Positions 17,958-27,741 of a stretch of DNA of 52,203 nt are shown piece after piece. Source of the DNA: Albidovulum sp. bin36 (GTDB taxonomy: Bacteria; Pseudomonadota; Alphaproteobacteria; Rhodobacterales; Rhodobacteraceae); the NCBI GenBank assembly GCA_002238565.1, contig MPMP01000032.1:1-52203 (forward strand), read 5' to 3'. Below the pieces are notes generated by a model. It saw only the letters and a program-made list of their open reading frames with translations, did not search any database and had not been told where the DNA came from. The position numbers were made by a program, and so were the translations under genes. The first letter of the stretch is position 1. Every line of letters begins with the position of its first letter.

Positions 17958-18198
17958 GCTGCACTCCGTATCAAGCGGTCGAAACTATCTGCCCCCTTCG
18001 AACGCGCAAGCCTCCCAGCGCGCCGGCCAATCGATAATTTTAGACTGTCGTAAATTTAGCCGCGCGTGTTTAAATTGTCCGAAAGTTTGCGTCGAGGCAA
18101 ATTCGCGGATATTCGCATGCGGAATCCACAGCCTCGGCTCCAGGCTTCCGCCGAGCCGGCTGCGCCATAGGTATGCAGCGAAATCCGAGTATTCGACT

Positions 18199-18750
18199 AT
18201 GAGTGTAAGAGAAATTCTTTTGTTCCCGGACCGGCGGCTTCGCATGAAGGCGCGAGAAGTCTCCGAGTACTCAAGCCAACTGGCTGAATTGGCGGAAGAT
18301 TTGCTCGAGACCATGTATGCCGCTCCCGGCATCGGCCTGGCGGCGACGCAGCTGGGAATTATGAAAAGGATATTCGTCATGGATTGCTCTAGCGAGGAGG
18401 AAGCCGGGGATCCAAGGGTCCTGGTGAACCCGCGCATTGTCTGGGCTTCCGAAGACAAGGAAAAGCGCGACGAGGGATGCCTGTCCCTGCCGGGTCAATT
18501 CGCTGAAGTCACACGGCCGGCCAGCGTCGTCATGGCCTACCGGGACCTTCAAGGCGAAAGTTTCGAAGAGCGACTCGAAGGGCTCTGGGCGCGCTGCGCG
18601 CAGCATGAATTAGACCACTTGGACGGCAAACTGTTCATTCACAGGATTTCCAGCGTAAAGCGGCAGATCATCTCGCGGAAGGCGAAAAAGGCCGTGCGAG
18701 AAGCCAGCCTGAACAATTCCAATCCGCAGAAGAAAAAGGACGGCGAATAG
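18199..18750 (+). CDS. def: Peptide deformylase
   Basis: Metalloenzyme that removes the formyl group from nascent proteins, 183 residues. All three motifs are intact: GIGLAATQ at residues 44-51, EGCLS at 92-96 (metal ligand Cys94) and HELDH at 136-140 (two metal histidines and the catalytic Glu). The ATG at 18199, giving SVREILLFPDRRLR, fits the family; the frame is open further upstream from 17956 but without family sequence. fmt follows after 6 bp, so formylation and deformylation are encoded together. Confidence 0.96.
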   Translation: MSVREILLFPDRRLRMKAREVSEYSSQLAELAEDLLETMYAAPGIGLAATQLGIMKRIFVMDCSSEEEAGDPRVLVNPRIVWASEDKEKRDEGCLSLPGQFAEVTRPASVVMAYRDLQGESFEERLEGLWARCAQHELDHLDGKLFIHRISSVKRQIISRKAKKAVREASLNNSNPQKKKDGE

Positions 18751-18756
18751 GAATTC

Positions 18757-19689
18757 ATGCCCGCAACGATTCTCAATGTCGCATTTTTCGGATCATCCGA
18801 TTTCGCCGTTCCGTCTTTGAATGCGCTTTTCGCGTCGCGTCACAAGATCGCGAGCGTATACAGCCAGCCCCCGAAGCCTCGCAGGCGGGGGCAGAAGGCG
18901 CGGCATACTCCGGTTGGCGAACGCGCCTGTTCGCTGGGCTTGAATCTGCGATTTCCGGAATCCTTCGACTCGTCGGGCGTTCGCGAAGACTTTTCGGCGA
19001 TCGGCGCGGACGTCGCGATCGTCGCCGCCTACGGAATAATCCTTCCGAAAGATCTTTTGCATTTGCCGAAGCACGGCTTTTTGAACATTCACCCGTCGCT
19101 TCTTCCCAGGTGGCGGGGCGCCGCGCCGATCCAGCGCGCGATAATGGCCGGGGACGCGACGACCGGAGTCTGCATAATGAGAGTAGAGCCGCGGGTTGAT
19201 AGCGGCCGGGTCTGCATTGAACGAATCGAACCCATCGGGCCCGAAGCAACGGCGTCGATCCTTCAGAATCGACTGGCTTCGCTGGGCGCCTCCATGATTT
19301 TAGAAGCCCTGGACCGGATTGACGCTCTCGAATTCAGGCCTCAATCGAATGAAGGCGCCACGTACGCCAAAAAAGTCGAAAAGCATGAAGCGCGCATCGA
19401 CTGGACGCGCTCCTCGAATGATGTCGACAGGCAGATTAGGGGCTTGTCGGCTAATCCGGGCGCATGGTCGCCGTTCAAGGGAGAGCGGATAAAATTCCTT
19501 GACAGCCGCGTCGCCGACGCAAGCGGGGCTCCGGGAGAAATTGTCGGAACGGATCTGACGATCGCGTGCGGAACCGGCGCCGTGCGGATTCTGCGCTTGC
19601 AGCGCCCGTCGAAACGGCCAATGGAGGCGCGTGAGTTCCTAAAGGGCTTTGCGCTGCCGTCCGGCTCTTGTTTTGATGGAGCGCCTTAG
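18757..19689 (+). CDS. fmt: Methionyl-tRNA formyltransferase
   Basis: Transfers a formyl group from 10-formyl-THF to initiator Met-tRNA, 310 residues. The catalytic set is visible: Asn110 and His112 in FLNIHPSLLPRWRGAAPIQ and Asp148 in VEPRVDSG. The N-terminal FFGSSDFAVPSL is typical, and the C-terminal tRNA-binding domain is present (ANPGAWSPFKGERIKF onward). It forms an operon with def. truA, often third in this operon in alphaproteobacteria, is not here; rnhA comes next on the opposite strand. Confidence 0.96.
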   Translation: MPATILNVAFFGSSDFAVPSLNALFASRHKIASVYSQPPKPRRRGQKARHTPVGERACSLGLNLRFPESFDSSGVREDFSAIGADVAIVAAYGIILPKDLLHLPKHGFLNIHPSLLPRWRGAAPIQRAIMAGDATTGVCIMRVEPRVDSGRVCIERIEPIGPEATASILQNRLASLGASMILEALDRIDALEFRPQSNEGATYAKKVEKHEARIDWTRSSNDVDRQIRGLSANPGAWSPFKGERIKFLDSRVADASGAPGEIVGTDLTIACGTGAVRILRLQRPSKRPMEAREFLKGFALPSGSCFDGAP

Positions 19690-19762
19690 TCGCGTCCAGC
19701 TCGTCCGTCCGGCGGCATAATGCGCGAGTGCGCTCCATTCGCCATTTCGAAAATTACTATGT

Positions 19763-20236
19763 TCAATCGCGCCGGGGTCGAGTTTTCTTGAATTCGGCGA
19801 TAGCCTGTCGAGCTAGCTGGTCCGCTCGCTTGTTGCCGGGATTGTCGGCATGGCCCTTGGTCCATTCCCAAACCACCCGATGCGCCGACTCGACGCGCTT
19901 TAGCTCCTGCCAGAGATCTTTGTTTTTCACATCGGCTGCAGCCGAGGTTTTCCAGCCGTTTCTTTCCCACCGGCCGAGCCATTTGGTTATGCCGTCCTGC
20001 AGATATTTGCTGTCGGTTACAACAATTATTTCGGAAGGGCTTCGAAGCGCCTTTAGAGCCTCGATGGCGGCCTGCAACTCCATGCGATTGTTGGTCGTTC
20101 TTTCGCTGGCCCCTTTAATATCCTTCTTCTTGATCAAGTCGCCGTTTCGATACGCCCTTAGAGAAACGCCCCATCCGCCAACGCCGGGGTTTCCTGAACA
20201 GGCTCCATCCGTGAACGCGAACACTTTGACAGTCAT
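19763..20236 (-). CDS. rnhA: Ribonuclease HI
   Basis: Degrades RNA in RNA-DNA hybrids, 157 residues. The catalytic acids are Asp10 (FTDGACSGNPG), Glu53 (NRMELQAA), Asp75 (VTDSKYLQDG) and Asp139 (NKRADQLA), with His129 in KGHADNPGN. The basic handle helix between residues 83 and 105 is present, so it is of the E. coli type. It lies downstream of ispH on the same strand, 99 bp away. In many alphaproteobacteria thrB lies between these two genes. Confidence 0.96.
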   Translation of the reverse strand: MTVKVFAFTDGACSGNPGVGGWGVSLRAYRNGDLIKKKDIKGASERTTNNRMELQAAIEALKALRSPSEIIVVTDSKYLQDGITKWLGRWERNGWKTSAAADVKNKDLWQELKRVESAHRVVWEWTKGHADNPGNKRADQLARQAIAEFKKTRPRRD

Positions 20237-20335
20237 GCCGAATATACCTTGATAGAAAACGCGAGGGGACGTTGGCGGCTTCGCGGTGCGAACCAGGCAA
20301 TCTCCGCTACGAGAAGGATGCGCGCATGGCGGAAT

Positions 20336-21391
20336 TCAGACGGCGCCGGCGCGCAGCGACGCGGGCAGATTGAACACGTAGTTTTCCTTCGCGACTTCGA
20401 TTTCCTCCAGGACAACTTCGTACCTGTTCGAAAACGCTTCGATGACTTCGTCCACCAATTGCTCGGGCGCGCTGGCGCCTGCCGACAAGCCAACGGACCT
20501 TGCGCCGGCTAGCGCCCTCCAATCCAAGTCCGTTGCGCGCTGAACAAGCTGAGAGTAGGCGCACCCGCATTTTTTACCGACTTCGACGAGGCGATTGGAA
20601 TTCGAGGAATTCGGCGCTCCGATCACGATAAGCGCATCTATCAGCGGCGAAATCCGCTTGATCGCTTCCTGGCGGTTTGCGGTTGCGTAGCAGATGTCCT
20701 TTTTGTGCGGGCCGGATATATTCGAAAACTTATCGATCAATGCCGAAACGATTTCCTGAGTATCGTCTAGCGAAAGTGTCGTTTGCGTAACGTAGGCAAG
20801 CTTGGAATCGGGATCTAGGTCGAGCCGGTCGACATCTTCCAGCGTTTCGACCAGGATTACTTCGCCTTCGGGAAGCTGGCCCATGGTGCCCGCTGTTTCG
20901 GGGTGATTCGCATGGCCGATCATGATGACTCGCCGCCCGGCGGCGTAATGGCGGGCCGCCTCCACATGAACTTTGGTTACGAGCGGGCACGTCGCGTCCA
21001 AATACGTCATTCTTCGGTTGCTGGCAGCCTCGACCACGGACTTCGGCACGCCGTGCGCGGAAAAAATAATCGGGCGGTCGGCCGGGCACTGACTTACCTC
21101 GTCGACGAATACCGCGCCGATTTCGCGAAGCCGGTCGACAACGAACCGGTTGTGAATAATTTCATGGAGTACGAAAACCGGCGCGCCCCACTTTTCCAGC
21201 GTCAGTTCCACGATTTTAATTGCCCGTTCGACGCCCGCGCAATATCCGCGCGGGGCGGCCAGGTAAAGATTGAGCGCGGGCTTGTTAACCGCATCGTTCT
21301 CGAATCTGCTGTCGCCGAGGCATTCGGAATCGATGGTCGGCGCCGCTCCGTTGCTATTGGTCATTTCAAACGCCTGTCGCGACTGAATCAT
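20336..21391 (-). CDS. ispH: 4-hydroxy-3-methylbut-2-enyl diphosphate reductase
   Basis: Last enzyme of the MEP isoprenoid pathway, an iron-sulfur protein that yields IPP and DMAPP, 351 residues. The three cluster cysteines are visible: Cys51 in PRGYCAGV, one in [11 protein letters not shown] and one in [12 protein letters not shown]. The substrate histidines ([14 protein letters not shown]) and the SSNSNR motif are present. About 40 residues precede the conserved core, more than usual; an internal ATG (MTNSNG, ten codons in) is an alternative. The first ATG overlaps the stop of the upstream NYN gene (TCAT on the plus strand), which favours coupling. Confidence 0.96.
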   Translation of the reverse strand: MIQSRQAFEMTNSNGAAPTIDSECLGDSRFENDAVNKPALNLYLAAPRGYCAGVERAIKIVELTLEKWGAPVFVLHEIIHNRFVVDRLREIGAVFVDEVSQCPADRPIIFSAHGVPKSVVEAASNRRMTYLDATCPLVTKVHVEAARHYAAGRRVIMIGHANHPETAGTMGQLPEGEVILVETLEDVDRLDLDPDSKLAYVTQTTLSLDDTQEIVSALIDKFSNISGPHKKDICYATANRQEAIKRISPLIDALIVIGAPNSSNSNRLVEVGKKCGCAYSQLVQRATDLDWRALAGARSVGLSAGASAPEQLVDEVIEAFSNRYEVVLEEIEVAKENYVFNLPASLRAGAV

Positions 21392-21978
21392 TCTTCCGCC
21401 CGGTACATATTCCTTTCAGGCGAGCCGGCCCCTGGATTCGCGGTCTCCGGTCTGGGAGGTCGGCCGATAACATCCTTGAGGTCCGCGAGTTCGATAAAAT
21501 TGTCCGCCTGCCTCCGGAGTTCGTCGGCCACCATCGGGGGAGAGGAGCGGATGGTCGAGGCGACCGAGACGCGCACGCCTCTCCTTTGAAGAGCTTCAAC
21601 AAGCGGTTTGAAATCTCCGTCGCCGGAAAATAGCACGATATGGTCGATATGATCGGAGATCTCCATCGCGTCAACTGCAAGTTCAATATCCAGATTCGCC
21701 TTGATTTTCCGCCGCCCCATCGCGTCGGTGTATTCGCGCGCCGATTTCGTTATCATCGTGAAGCCGTTGTAATTGAGCCAATCCACTAGCGGACGAATGG
21801 GCGAGTAATCATCGCTTTCAATTAGAGCCGTATAATAGAACGCTCTTAGAAGCTTTCCGCGTCGCATGAATTCCTCGCGCAGCTTCTTGTAGTCGATATC
21901 GAATCCAAGAGAGCGGGAGGCTGAGTACAAATTCGAGCCATCAATGAACAGCGCAAGCTTTTCGTCACGATAAAACAT
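21388..21978 (-). CDS. NYN-domain (LabA/DUF88) protein
   Basis: A 196-residue member of the NYN/PIN-like nuclease superfamily. Conserved acids are in FIDGSNLY near the N-terminus, in [13 protein letters not shown] and in [11 protein letters not shown], matching the metal site of the family, so RNase activity is likely but not proven. The start at 21978 ([14 protein letters not shown]) is chosen because AAGGACAAGGA lies just upstream; the frame is open to 22059. It ends on the ispH start and diverges from rpoZ, a common alphaproteobacterial neighbourhood. Confidence 0.85.
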   Translation of the reverse strand: MFYRDEKLALFIDGSNLYSASRSLGFDIDYKKLREEFMRRGKLLRAFYYTALIESDDYSPIRPLVDWLNYNGFTMITKSAREYTDAMGRRKIKANLDIELAVDAMEISDHIDHIVLFSGDGDFKPLVEALQRRGVRVSVASTIRSSPPMVADELRRQADNFIELADLKDVIGRPPRPETANPGAGSPERNMYRAEE

Positions 21979-22372
21979 TTCCTTGTCCTTTATAAATTCT
22001 CGAAATCTCACTCGCGTACAACAACCTGGCCGATTACTCGATAAGCCGATTTTCTGCAAAGTCGCTGCAGGTATAGCCGACCTCCTTGAAATTTCAAATT
22101 GAATTATCCGCGACTCGCCCGGTTCGAAAAGTTTTCCGCAGTCGCATGCCGCGAATCTATGGAATTGGCGTCGCGCGTTCCCAATTCAAGGGAAGGCTTT
22201 CGTCTTTGCCGACGCGGTATCGAATTCGGACTCCTTGATTCCGGCGCCGAATTTCCGTGTTCGGAATATTGCCTCGACTAAAGAGCGATCATTCCAATTC
22301 GGCGTTACGCCTTGCATAGACAGGGCGCAACAATTATGTGGTCAGGTACAAGCAAATACGCGGAGGATTCTT
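21979..22372. promoter_or_regulatory. Divergent intergenic region of the NYN gene and rpoZ
   Basis: A 394-bp gap between divergent genes, so it should hold promoters for ispH-NYN on one side and rpoZ-rsh on the other. I cannot fix a -35/-10 pair. The only clear signal is GGAGG at 22362-22366, 6 nt before the rpoZ ATG. A plus-strand frame open from 22235 continues into rpoZ but has no family sequence before 22373. Confidence 0.5.
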
Positions 22373-22792
22373 ATGGCCAGGGTGACCGTCGAGGATTGCG
22401 TCGACAAAGTAGCTAATCGATTTGACTTGGTCGTTCTTGCCGCGCTGCGCGCCCGGGAGCTTTCATCGGGAAGGCCGGCCACGGTCGAACGCGATAACGA
22501 CAAGAACCCCGTCGTCGCGCTCAGGGAAATCGCGGTCGAGTCCCAATCTGCCGACGAATTGCGCGAGCGCGCCATTGAAATGCAGCAGACGCAAAACGAA
22601 ATCGACGAACCGGACGACGATGGCGCATCGATTTCCATCCTGTCCCTGGCGGAACCGGTCAACAACAGCTCGGCCATTGCGGATTTCCACGACAAGCCCG
22701 ATGAAGATGAATTGACAGAAGAGAAGTTTCTCCAGCAAATGGAGGCAGCGCGGGAAAGAGAAGAAAATCTCGGTGCGCAATCAAGCCAATAA
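22373..22792 (+). CDS. rpoZ: RNA polymerase subunit omega
   Basis: Omega subunit, which helps assemble RNA polymerase and carries part of a ppGpp site, 139 residues. The start [20 protein letters not shown] and the block [11 protein letters not shown] with [17 protein letters not shown] are diagnostic. The tail after residue 70 is long, acidic and poorly conserved, as usual in alphaproteobacteria. GGAGG at 22362-22366 fixes the start. Its last 20 bp overlap the rsh start. Pairing with the ppGpp synthase gene is widely conserved. Confidence 0.95.
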   Translation: MARVTVEDCVDKVANRFDLVVLAALRARELSSGRPATVERDNDKNPVVALREIAVESQSADELRERAIEMQQTQNEIDEPDDDGASISILSLAEPVNNSSAIADFHDKPDEDELTEEKFLQQMEAAREREENLGAQSSQ

Positions 22793-24923
22793 TCTGGATC
22801 TGCCGAGCGGGGTAGACAAACTTGTAGCTGACATTCGGGAGTACAACCCAAACACCGACCGAGAGCTGATTCGCAAGGCGTACCATTACGGAGAAGAATG
22901 CCACCGGAATCAATTGCGGCACTCGGGCGAGCCGTACTTCATTCACCCCGTGGCGGTTGCGCGGATCCTGATGGAACTAAAAATGGACGATCAAACGATC
23001 GTTACCGGGCTGCTCCACGACACGCTTGAAGACACGGCCGCGAATTATTCCAAGCTGGAATGCGAATTCGGCGAGCAAATCGCCAACTATATCGACGGCG
23101 TTACGAAACTCACCAAGTTCGAATTTCCGGATACGGAAACGCTGGAGGCGGAAAACGTTCGAAAGCTCCTGCTGGCGATTTCCGAAAACCCGTGCGTGCT
23201 CTTCGTCAAGCTCGCGGACCGGCTCCACAATATGAGAACGATCGAGTTTCTTCCGCCCAAGAAGCAGCACAGGAAAGCGATCGAGACTATGGAATTCTAT
23301 GCGCCGCTTGCAGGGCGCATGGGCATGCAAAACATGCGCGAGGAGCTGGAGGACCTGGCATTTCAAGTTCTCGATCCTCAGCAGCGAGATTCCATTTGCT
23401 TCCATTACGCGGCATTGGAGAAGCAGTCGGCCGAAGCCGTCCAGACAATTACGAAGGATATCGAATCCCTGCTGAGGGACATCGGCATCGAATTCAAAAT
23501 TCAGAGCAGAGCGAAAAAGCCTTTTTCGATCTGGCGGAAGGCAAATGAAAAAAACATCCCGTTTTCCACGATCGCGGACGCCTACGGATTCCGAATCATC
23601 ACCGAGACCGAGCATCAGGCGTATCAGGCTCTAGGCGCGATCCATATCAAGTGGAGCGCCATTCCGGGAAGGTTGAAGGACTATATCAGCCAGCCCAAGG
23701 TCAACGGATACCGTTCGATCCATACAACGGTCCTTGGTCCGAACGACCAGAAGATCGAAGTGCAAATTCGAACCCTCGAGATGCATCAGGTGGCCGAGCT
23801 CGGAGTGGCCGCACATTGGTCCTACAAGGACGGCGTCAGGATGGAAAACCCCTATGCCGAAGATTCGCAAAAGTCGCTGTCCGAACTCAAGGGAAGCATC
23901 CTGGAATTTGAGCGAAGCGACAAGTTCCTGGATCATTTGAAACTTGAAATGAATTCCAACAGGGTCTTCTGCTTCACGCCGAAGGGACAGGTCGTCAAGC
24001 TCGTGCAAGGCGCGAGCGTGCTGGATTTCGCCTACGCGATACATACGAATCTCGGGCATGGATTCGTCGCGGCGAAAGTTGACGGGCGGTCTGCGCAGGC
24101 TCAGGATATTCTTAAGAACGGAAACACCGTTGAAATCGTGTCGGCCGGCATTCCGTCTCCGCATTCGAAATGGGAGGATTTCGTTAAGTCCGCAAGGGCC
24201 AAATCCGCGATTCGGCGTTATTTCCGGGAGAAGAAGGAAGAGGAGCTTTCCGGGCAGGGGATGATCGATTTGCGGTCCCAGTTCGAAAAGGAAGGCTGGG
24301 ACTGGAACATGAACATTATTAGGACGGCCTTAAATAACTTGAACTATTCCAGCGAAAAGGAATTGCTGGCCCATGTCGGATCAAAGAAGATCTCTACGAA
24401 CGATGTGATCAAGGCCGTGTATCCGGAATACTACAAGAAGCAGGAGGGGGACGACACGGTTCCTGCCGCGCAAGCCGTCGTCGGATTGAAAGCCAACAAC
24501 ACCTACAGGCGCGCGGATTGCTGCAACCCGGTTCCCGGCGAAAAAATCGTTGGGATTACCCAGCGGGGCAAGGTCGTGAGCATCCACGCGATCTATTGCC
24601 CGAAGCTAAAGCAATTCAGCGAGAGGCGCTGGGAGCCGCTCTCCTGGAATTCCGGGCGGCATGCGCCGATTTATCCCGTAACGCTGGAGATCAAGATGGC
24701 GAATCGCGCGGGCGTCCTAGGACGAATCTGCACTTCGATAGGAGAGCAGAACTCCAATATCTCAAATCTCCGAATTACGGACAGGCAGCACGATTTCTAT
24801 CTTTTGGAAGTCGATGTCGATGTACGGGGCATCGGCCATCTCCACAGTCTGCAAAGCTCGATAAAGGCTGATTCAGACGTTAGCAAAATCGTTCGCCTTC
24901 CAATAGAAAGCAATTCCCTTTGA
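22773..24923 (+). CDS. rsh: Bifunctional (p)ppGpp synthase/hydrolase (RelA/SpoT homologue)
   Basis: Stringent-response enzyme, 716 residues with all domains. The hydrolase HD domain (about 20-200) keeps His58 in FIHPV, His82-Asp83 in LLHDTLEDT and ADRLHNMRT, so hydrolysis should work. The synthetase domain has [11 protein letters not shown] near 246, [15 protein letters not shown] and EVQIRT, so synthesis should work too. A TGS domain follows ([11 protein letters not shown]), and an ACT domain ends the protein ([17 protein letters not shown]). It starts with GTG within the rpoZ 3' end. It is the single long RSH typical of alphaproteobacteria. Confidence 0.96.
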   Translation: MRNQANNLDLPSGVDKLVADIREYNPNTDRELIRKAYHYGEECHRNQLRHSGEPYFIHPVAVARILMELKMDDQTIVTGLLHDTLEDTAANYSKLECEFGEQIANYIDGVTKLTKFEFPDTETLEAENVRKLLLAISENPCVLFVKLADRLHNMRTIEFLPPKKQHRKAIETMEFYAPLAGRMGMQNMREELEDLAFQVLDPQQRDSICFHYAALEKQSAEAVQTITKDIESLLRDIGIEFKIQSRAKKPFSIWRKANEKNIPFSTIADAYGFRIITETEHQAYQALGAIHIKWSAIPGRLKDYISQPKVNGYRSIHTTVLGPNDQKIEVQIRTLEMHQVAELGVAAHWSYKDGVRMENPYAEDSQKSLSELKGSILEFERSDKFLDHLKLEMNSNRVFCFTPKGQVVKLVQGASVLDFAYAIHTNLGHGFVAAKVDGRSAQAQDILKNGNTVEIVSAGIPSPHSKWEDFVKSARAKSAIRRYFREKKEEELSGQGMIDLRSQFEKEGWDWNMNIIRTALNNLNYSSEKELLAHVGSKKISTNDVIKAVYPEYYKKQEGDDTVPAAQAVVGLKANNTYRRADCCNPVPGEKIVGITQRGKVVSIHAIYCPKLKQFSERRWEPLSWNSGRHAPIYPVTLEIKMANRAGVLGRICTSIGEQNSNISNLRITDRQHDFYLLEVDVDVRGIGHLHSLQSSIKADSDVSKIVRLPIESNSL

Positions 24924-24986
24924 TTCCTGGCCCGGCTTGATAGCGACGGGCTGGAAGACACTGGCGCAGCGGAACGAGACGAAGAG

Positions 24987-25676
24987 GTGTTCAAGCAGAA
25001 GCAGAATCGAAATTTCTCCGAGATATTGCAGCGTCTCTTTTACCCGAAAGGAGGATGGAGGCGGGCGATTATCTATATCTGGTACCGCATTCGGCGAATC
25101 CCGGATCCGCCCGGAAAAATTGGCAGAGGCGTCTTTGCCGGAGTCTGGGCCTGTTTTACGCCGTTTTTCGGGTTCCATGTCCTGGTCGCCGCGATTCTGG
25201 CATTTCTACTGCGCGGCAATATATTGGCCGCGCTGCTGGCGACGCTGTTCGGCAACCCCCTGACGTTTCCGCTCATTGCCGCCATGTCGATTTCGCTTGG
25301 GCATCAGATCGTCGGGGACGTACCCGTCAACGGCGTCGATTCGAAATCTATGCTTATCCACTTTCAAATTTTCTTCAAGGATCTGGCGCTCAATCTATTT
25401 GCTCTCTTTACAGAGCGCCAAGCGGACTGGACATCTTTCGCACAGATTTACCGCAGCGTTTTCCTGCCCTATTTAATTGGCGGCGCGATTCCCGGCCTGA
25501 TTTTCGGCGTCGCCGCCGGCTGGCTGACTAAATCGGTCGTCGTGGCCTACAGAAAGCGCCGCAAAGCCAAAGCCGCAAAACGAAAAGCGGCGGCAGCCGG
25601 CTCGAGGCCGCGCTCGCTATTGAAATCGTTGCTGCGGGAATCCCGAATGAACAAGCCGACCGAGGGGTCAGATTAA
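24987..25676 (+). CDS. DUF2062 membrane protein
   Basis: A 229-residue DUF2062 protein, function unknown. It has the family pattern PPGKIGRGVFAGVWACFTPFFGFH near residues 41-64 (central motif G-x-F-A-G), three or four hydrophobic segments (about 60-100, 105-120 and 165-190), and a strongly basic C-terminal tail rich in Lys, Arg and Ala (about 192-215). It starts with GTG. Its TAA directly abuts the pdxJ ATG, so it belongs to this operon, as in related genomes. Confidence 0.88.
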   Translation: MFKQKQNRNFSEILQRLFYPKGGWRRAIIYIWYRIRRIPDPPGKIGRGVFAGVWACFTPFFGFHVLVAAILAFLLRGNILAALLATLFGNPLTFPLIAAMSISLGHQIVGDVPVNGVDSKSMLIHFQIFFKDLALNLFALFTERQADWTSFAQIYRSVFLPYLIGGAIPGLIFGVAAGWLTKSVVVAYRKRRKAKAAKRKAAAAGSRPRSLLKSLLRESRMNKPTEGSD

Positions 25677-26438
25677 ATGTCCGCATCAAATGTCTCAGGA
25701 AAGCCGAGGCTCGGGGTTAACATCGACCATGTCGCCACCGTTCGAAACGCGCGCGGCAGCTCCTATCCCGACCCGGTCCGCGCGGCTCGTTTTGCGGAGA
25801 GGGCCGGAGCCGACGGAATCACCGCGCATCTGCGAGAAGACCGCCGCCATATTTCGGATGCCGATATAGAAAAGCTGGTGAGCGAGTTGTCCAAGCCATT
25901 GAATCTGGAAATGGCGGCGACGGAGGAAATGCAAAGCATCGCCTTGCGATTCAAGCCTCACGCGGTTTGCATCGTGCCGGAGCGTCGAGAGGAGCGCACG
26001 ACTGAATCCGGGCTGGACGCGACGAGGCATGAAGAGCACTTGAAGGCGATCATCGGGCCGATCGCGGAGCAAGGGTCGAGAGTTTCTCTTTTTATAAATT
26101 CCGACATTAGGCAAGTGGAGGCGGCCGGCCGCGTAGGGGCGTCTGTTGTCGAATTTCATACGGGATCGTACTGCGAACGCTTTTTCGAAAATCGGCTGAA
26201 CGACTGCGAAAACGAACTGAATCGAATCCGGGAGGCCGCGGCATTCGCGGCCTCGCTCGGGCTCGAAGTTCATGCGGGGCACGGCCTGACTTTCGAGACC
26301 GTGACTCCCATAGCCGAAATTCCGCAAATCGCCGAACTGAATATCGGCCACTTTCTCATAGGCGAAGCAATATTTCTCGGGCTCGAGCAGGCGATACGAA
26401 TAATGAAGAAGCTCATGGCGGAAGCGCGGAAAATCTAG
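25677..26438 (+). CDS. pdxJ: Pyridoxine 5'-phosphate synthase
   Basis: Final condensing enzyme of DXP-dependent vitamin B6 synthesis, joining 1-deoxyxylulose 5-phosphate and aminoacetone phosphate, 253 residues. Family blocks: LGVNIDHVATVRNARG at the N-terminus, DGITAHLREDRRHI, LEMAATEEM with the catalytic Glu, CIVPERREERTTESG, EFHTGSY, and EVHAGHGLTFETV with the phosphate-binding end of the barrel. It directly follows the DUF2062 gene, and acpS follows after 67 bp. Confidence 0.97.
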   Translation: MSASNVSGKPRLGVNIDHVATVRNARGSSYPDPVRAARFAERAGADGITAHLREDRRHISDADIEKLVSELSKPLNLEMAATEEMQSIALRFKPHAVCIVPERREERTTESGLDATRHEEHLKAIIGPIAEQGSRVSLFINSDIRQVEAAGRVGASVVEFHTGSYCERFFENRLNDCENELNRIREAAAFAASLGLEVHAGHGLTFETVTPIAEIPQIAELNIGHFLIGEAIFLGLEQAIRIMKKLMAEARKI

Positions 26439-26505
26439 TGGCATTCCGAAGCGCAATCCCCTATTCGGCCGGTATCATTCGCTTCTTTGGATTCCTGTTG
26501 TCGGC

Positions 26506-26910
26506 ATGATCATCGGCATCGGCATCGATGTAGTCCGTATCGACAGGATAGAGCGCGCGCTCGAAAATTTTGGAGGCAGGTTTCGAAACAGGGTGTTTAC
26601 CGGGCGCGAACAGCGGCACGCGGACCGCTTCGCCGACTTTCCCGGCTACTATGCCAAGCGGTGGGCGGCCAAGGAGGCTTGCGCCAAGGCTCTAGGCACC
26701 GGAATGCGCAGTGGCGTCGCTTGGAGATGCATCGAAATTGAAAGCAGACCGGGAGGCATGCCAGTGCTTATACTTCATGGAGCCGCGCAAGCGCGGCTGC
26801 GGTCTATGACGCCGGAGGGCTGCGAGGCCAGGATTCATGTGTCCATGACCGACGACAGGCCCGTCGCGTCGGCGGTCGTCGTAATCGAAGCCGCTCCGCG
26901 GGAAATTTAG
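26506..26910 (+). CDS. acpS: Holo-[acyl-carrier-protein] synthase
   Basis: Transfers 4'-phosphopantetheine from CoA to acyl carrier protein, 134 residues. The Mg-binding Asp is in IGIGIDVVRIDRIE at the N-terminus and the Glu in KRWAAKEACAKALGTG; both signature blocks are intact. Gene order pdxJ-acpS-lepB-rnc-era is the standard arrangement in many proteobacteria. Confidence 0.96.
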   Translation: MIIGIGIDVVRIDRIERALENFGGRFRNRVFTGREQRHADRFADFPGYYAKRWAAKEACAKALGTGMRSGVAWRCIEIESRPGGMPVLILHGAAQARLRSMTPEGCEARIHVSMTDDRPVASAVVVIEAAPREI

Positions 26911-26957
26911 GCCTGCATGCGGCCGCACGGATAATCGGGATTAGAAAATGCAAATTT

Positions 26958-26967
26958 GGAAGGCAGG
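26958..26967 (+). promoter_or_regulatory. Ribosome-binding site deciding the lepB start
   Basis: GGAAGGCAGG lies 6 nt before the TTG at 26974. No comparable site precedes the TTG at 26956, so the shorter lepB is preferred. Confidence 0.55.
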
Positions 26968-26973
26968 CTCAAA

Positions 26974-27741
26974 TTGAGAGAAAAAATTTATGAGAATCTC
27001 AAGACGATCGTTTACGCGCTATTGATCGCCGGAGTATTCCGCACCTTCCTGTTTCAGCCATTCTGGATTCCTTCGGGTTCGATGAAGGATACGCTATTGA
27101 TCGGAGATTTTCTATTCGTGAACAAGATGTCCTACGGCTATTCGCGTCATTCGTGCCCATGGTCGCTATGTCCGTTTCCGGGTCGAATTCTTGCGGACGA
27201 GCCAGAGCGGGGCGATGTGATCGTATTCAAGCATCCGGTGAACAAGTCCGACTACATCAAGCGTCTGGTCGGCCTCCCCGGCGACAAAGTCCAAATGGTC
27301 GATGGCGTGCTGCAAATAAACGACGAGCCGTCGGTTCAGACTCCGAACGGCGAGTACGAAGAATTATACGAGCGCCAGGGCCCGATGGGGAAATTCCCGC
27401 AATGCGAGAATAGAGGCGCAGCGGCGGGCAGCACTTGCACGAAATCGAAATTCGTCGAAGAATTCCCGGATGGATCTCGGCATTCAGTACTGGATTTAGG
27501 CATGTCGTTCTCGGACAATACCCGAGTCTTCACGGTTCCGGAAGGCCATTACTTCTTTTTGGGCGACAACCGGGACAACAGCCAGGACAGCAGGTATTCA
27601 TCAAGCATCGGCGGCGTGGGATTCGTTCCGTTCGAAAACCTGATCGGTCGAGCCGACCGGGTCATATTTTCTTCCGCCGGACGGTCCATGCTGCATGTCT
27701 GGACTTGGCGCAGGGATCGATTTTTCGAGGCTATAGAGTGA
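26974..27741 (+). CDS. lepB: Signal peptidase I
   Basis: Membrane protease that removes Sec and Tat signal peptides, 255 residues from this TTG. The transmembrane helix is at about 10-29. The catalytic serine is Ser36 in IPSGSMKDTLLIGD and the general-base lysine is Lys96 in YIKRLVGLPGDKV; the last family box, FFLGDNRDNSQDSR, is present. An insertion with paired cysteines (PQCENRG...STCTK) is seen in alphaproteobacterial enzymes. An in-frame TTG at 26956 would add six residues. The TGA overlaps the rnc GTG. Confidence 0.95.
   Translation: MREKIYENLKTIVYALLIAGVFRTFLFQPFWIPSGSMKDTLLIGDFLFVNKMSYGYSRHSCPWSLCPFPGRILADEPERGDVIVFKHPVNKSDYIKRLVGLPGDKVQMVDGVLQINDEPSVQTPNGEYEELYERQGPMGKFPQCENRGAAAGSTCTKSKFVEEFPDGSRHSVLDLGMSFSDNTRVFTVPEGHYFFLGDNRDNSQDSRYSSSIGGVGFVPFENLIGRADRVIFSSAGRSMLHVWTWRRDRFFEAIE

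Noticed and set aside
22235..22372. N-terminal extension of rpoZ
   Set aside because: The frame is open, but omega begins MARVTVEDC with GGAGG just upstream at 22362-22366.
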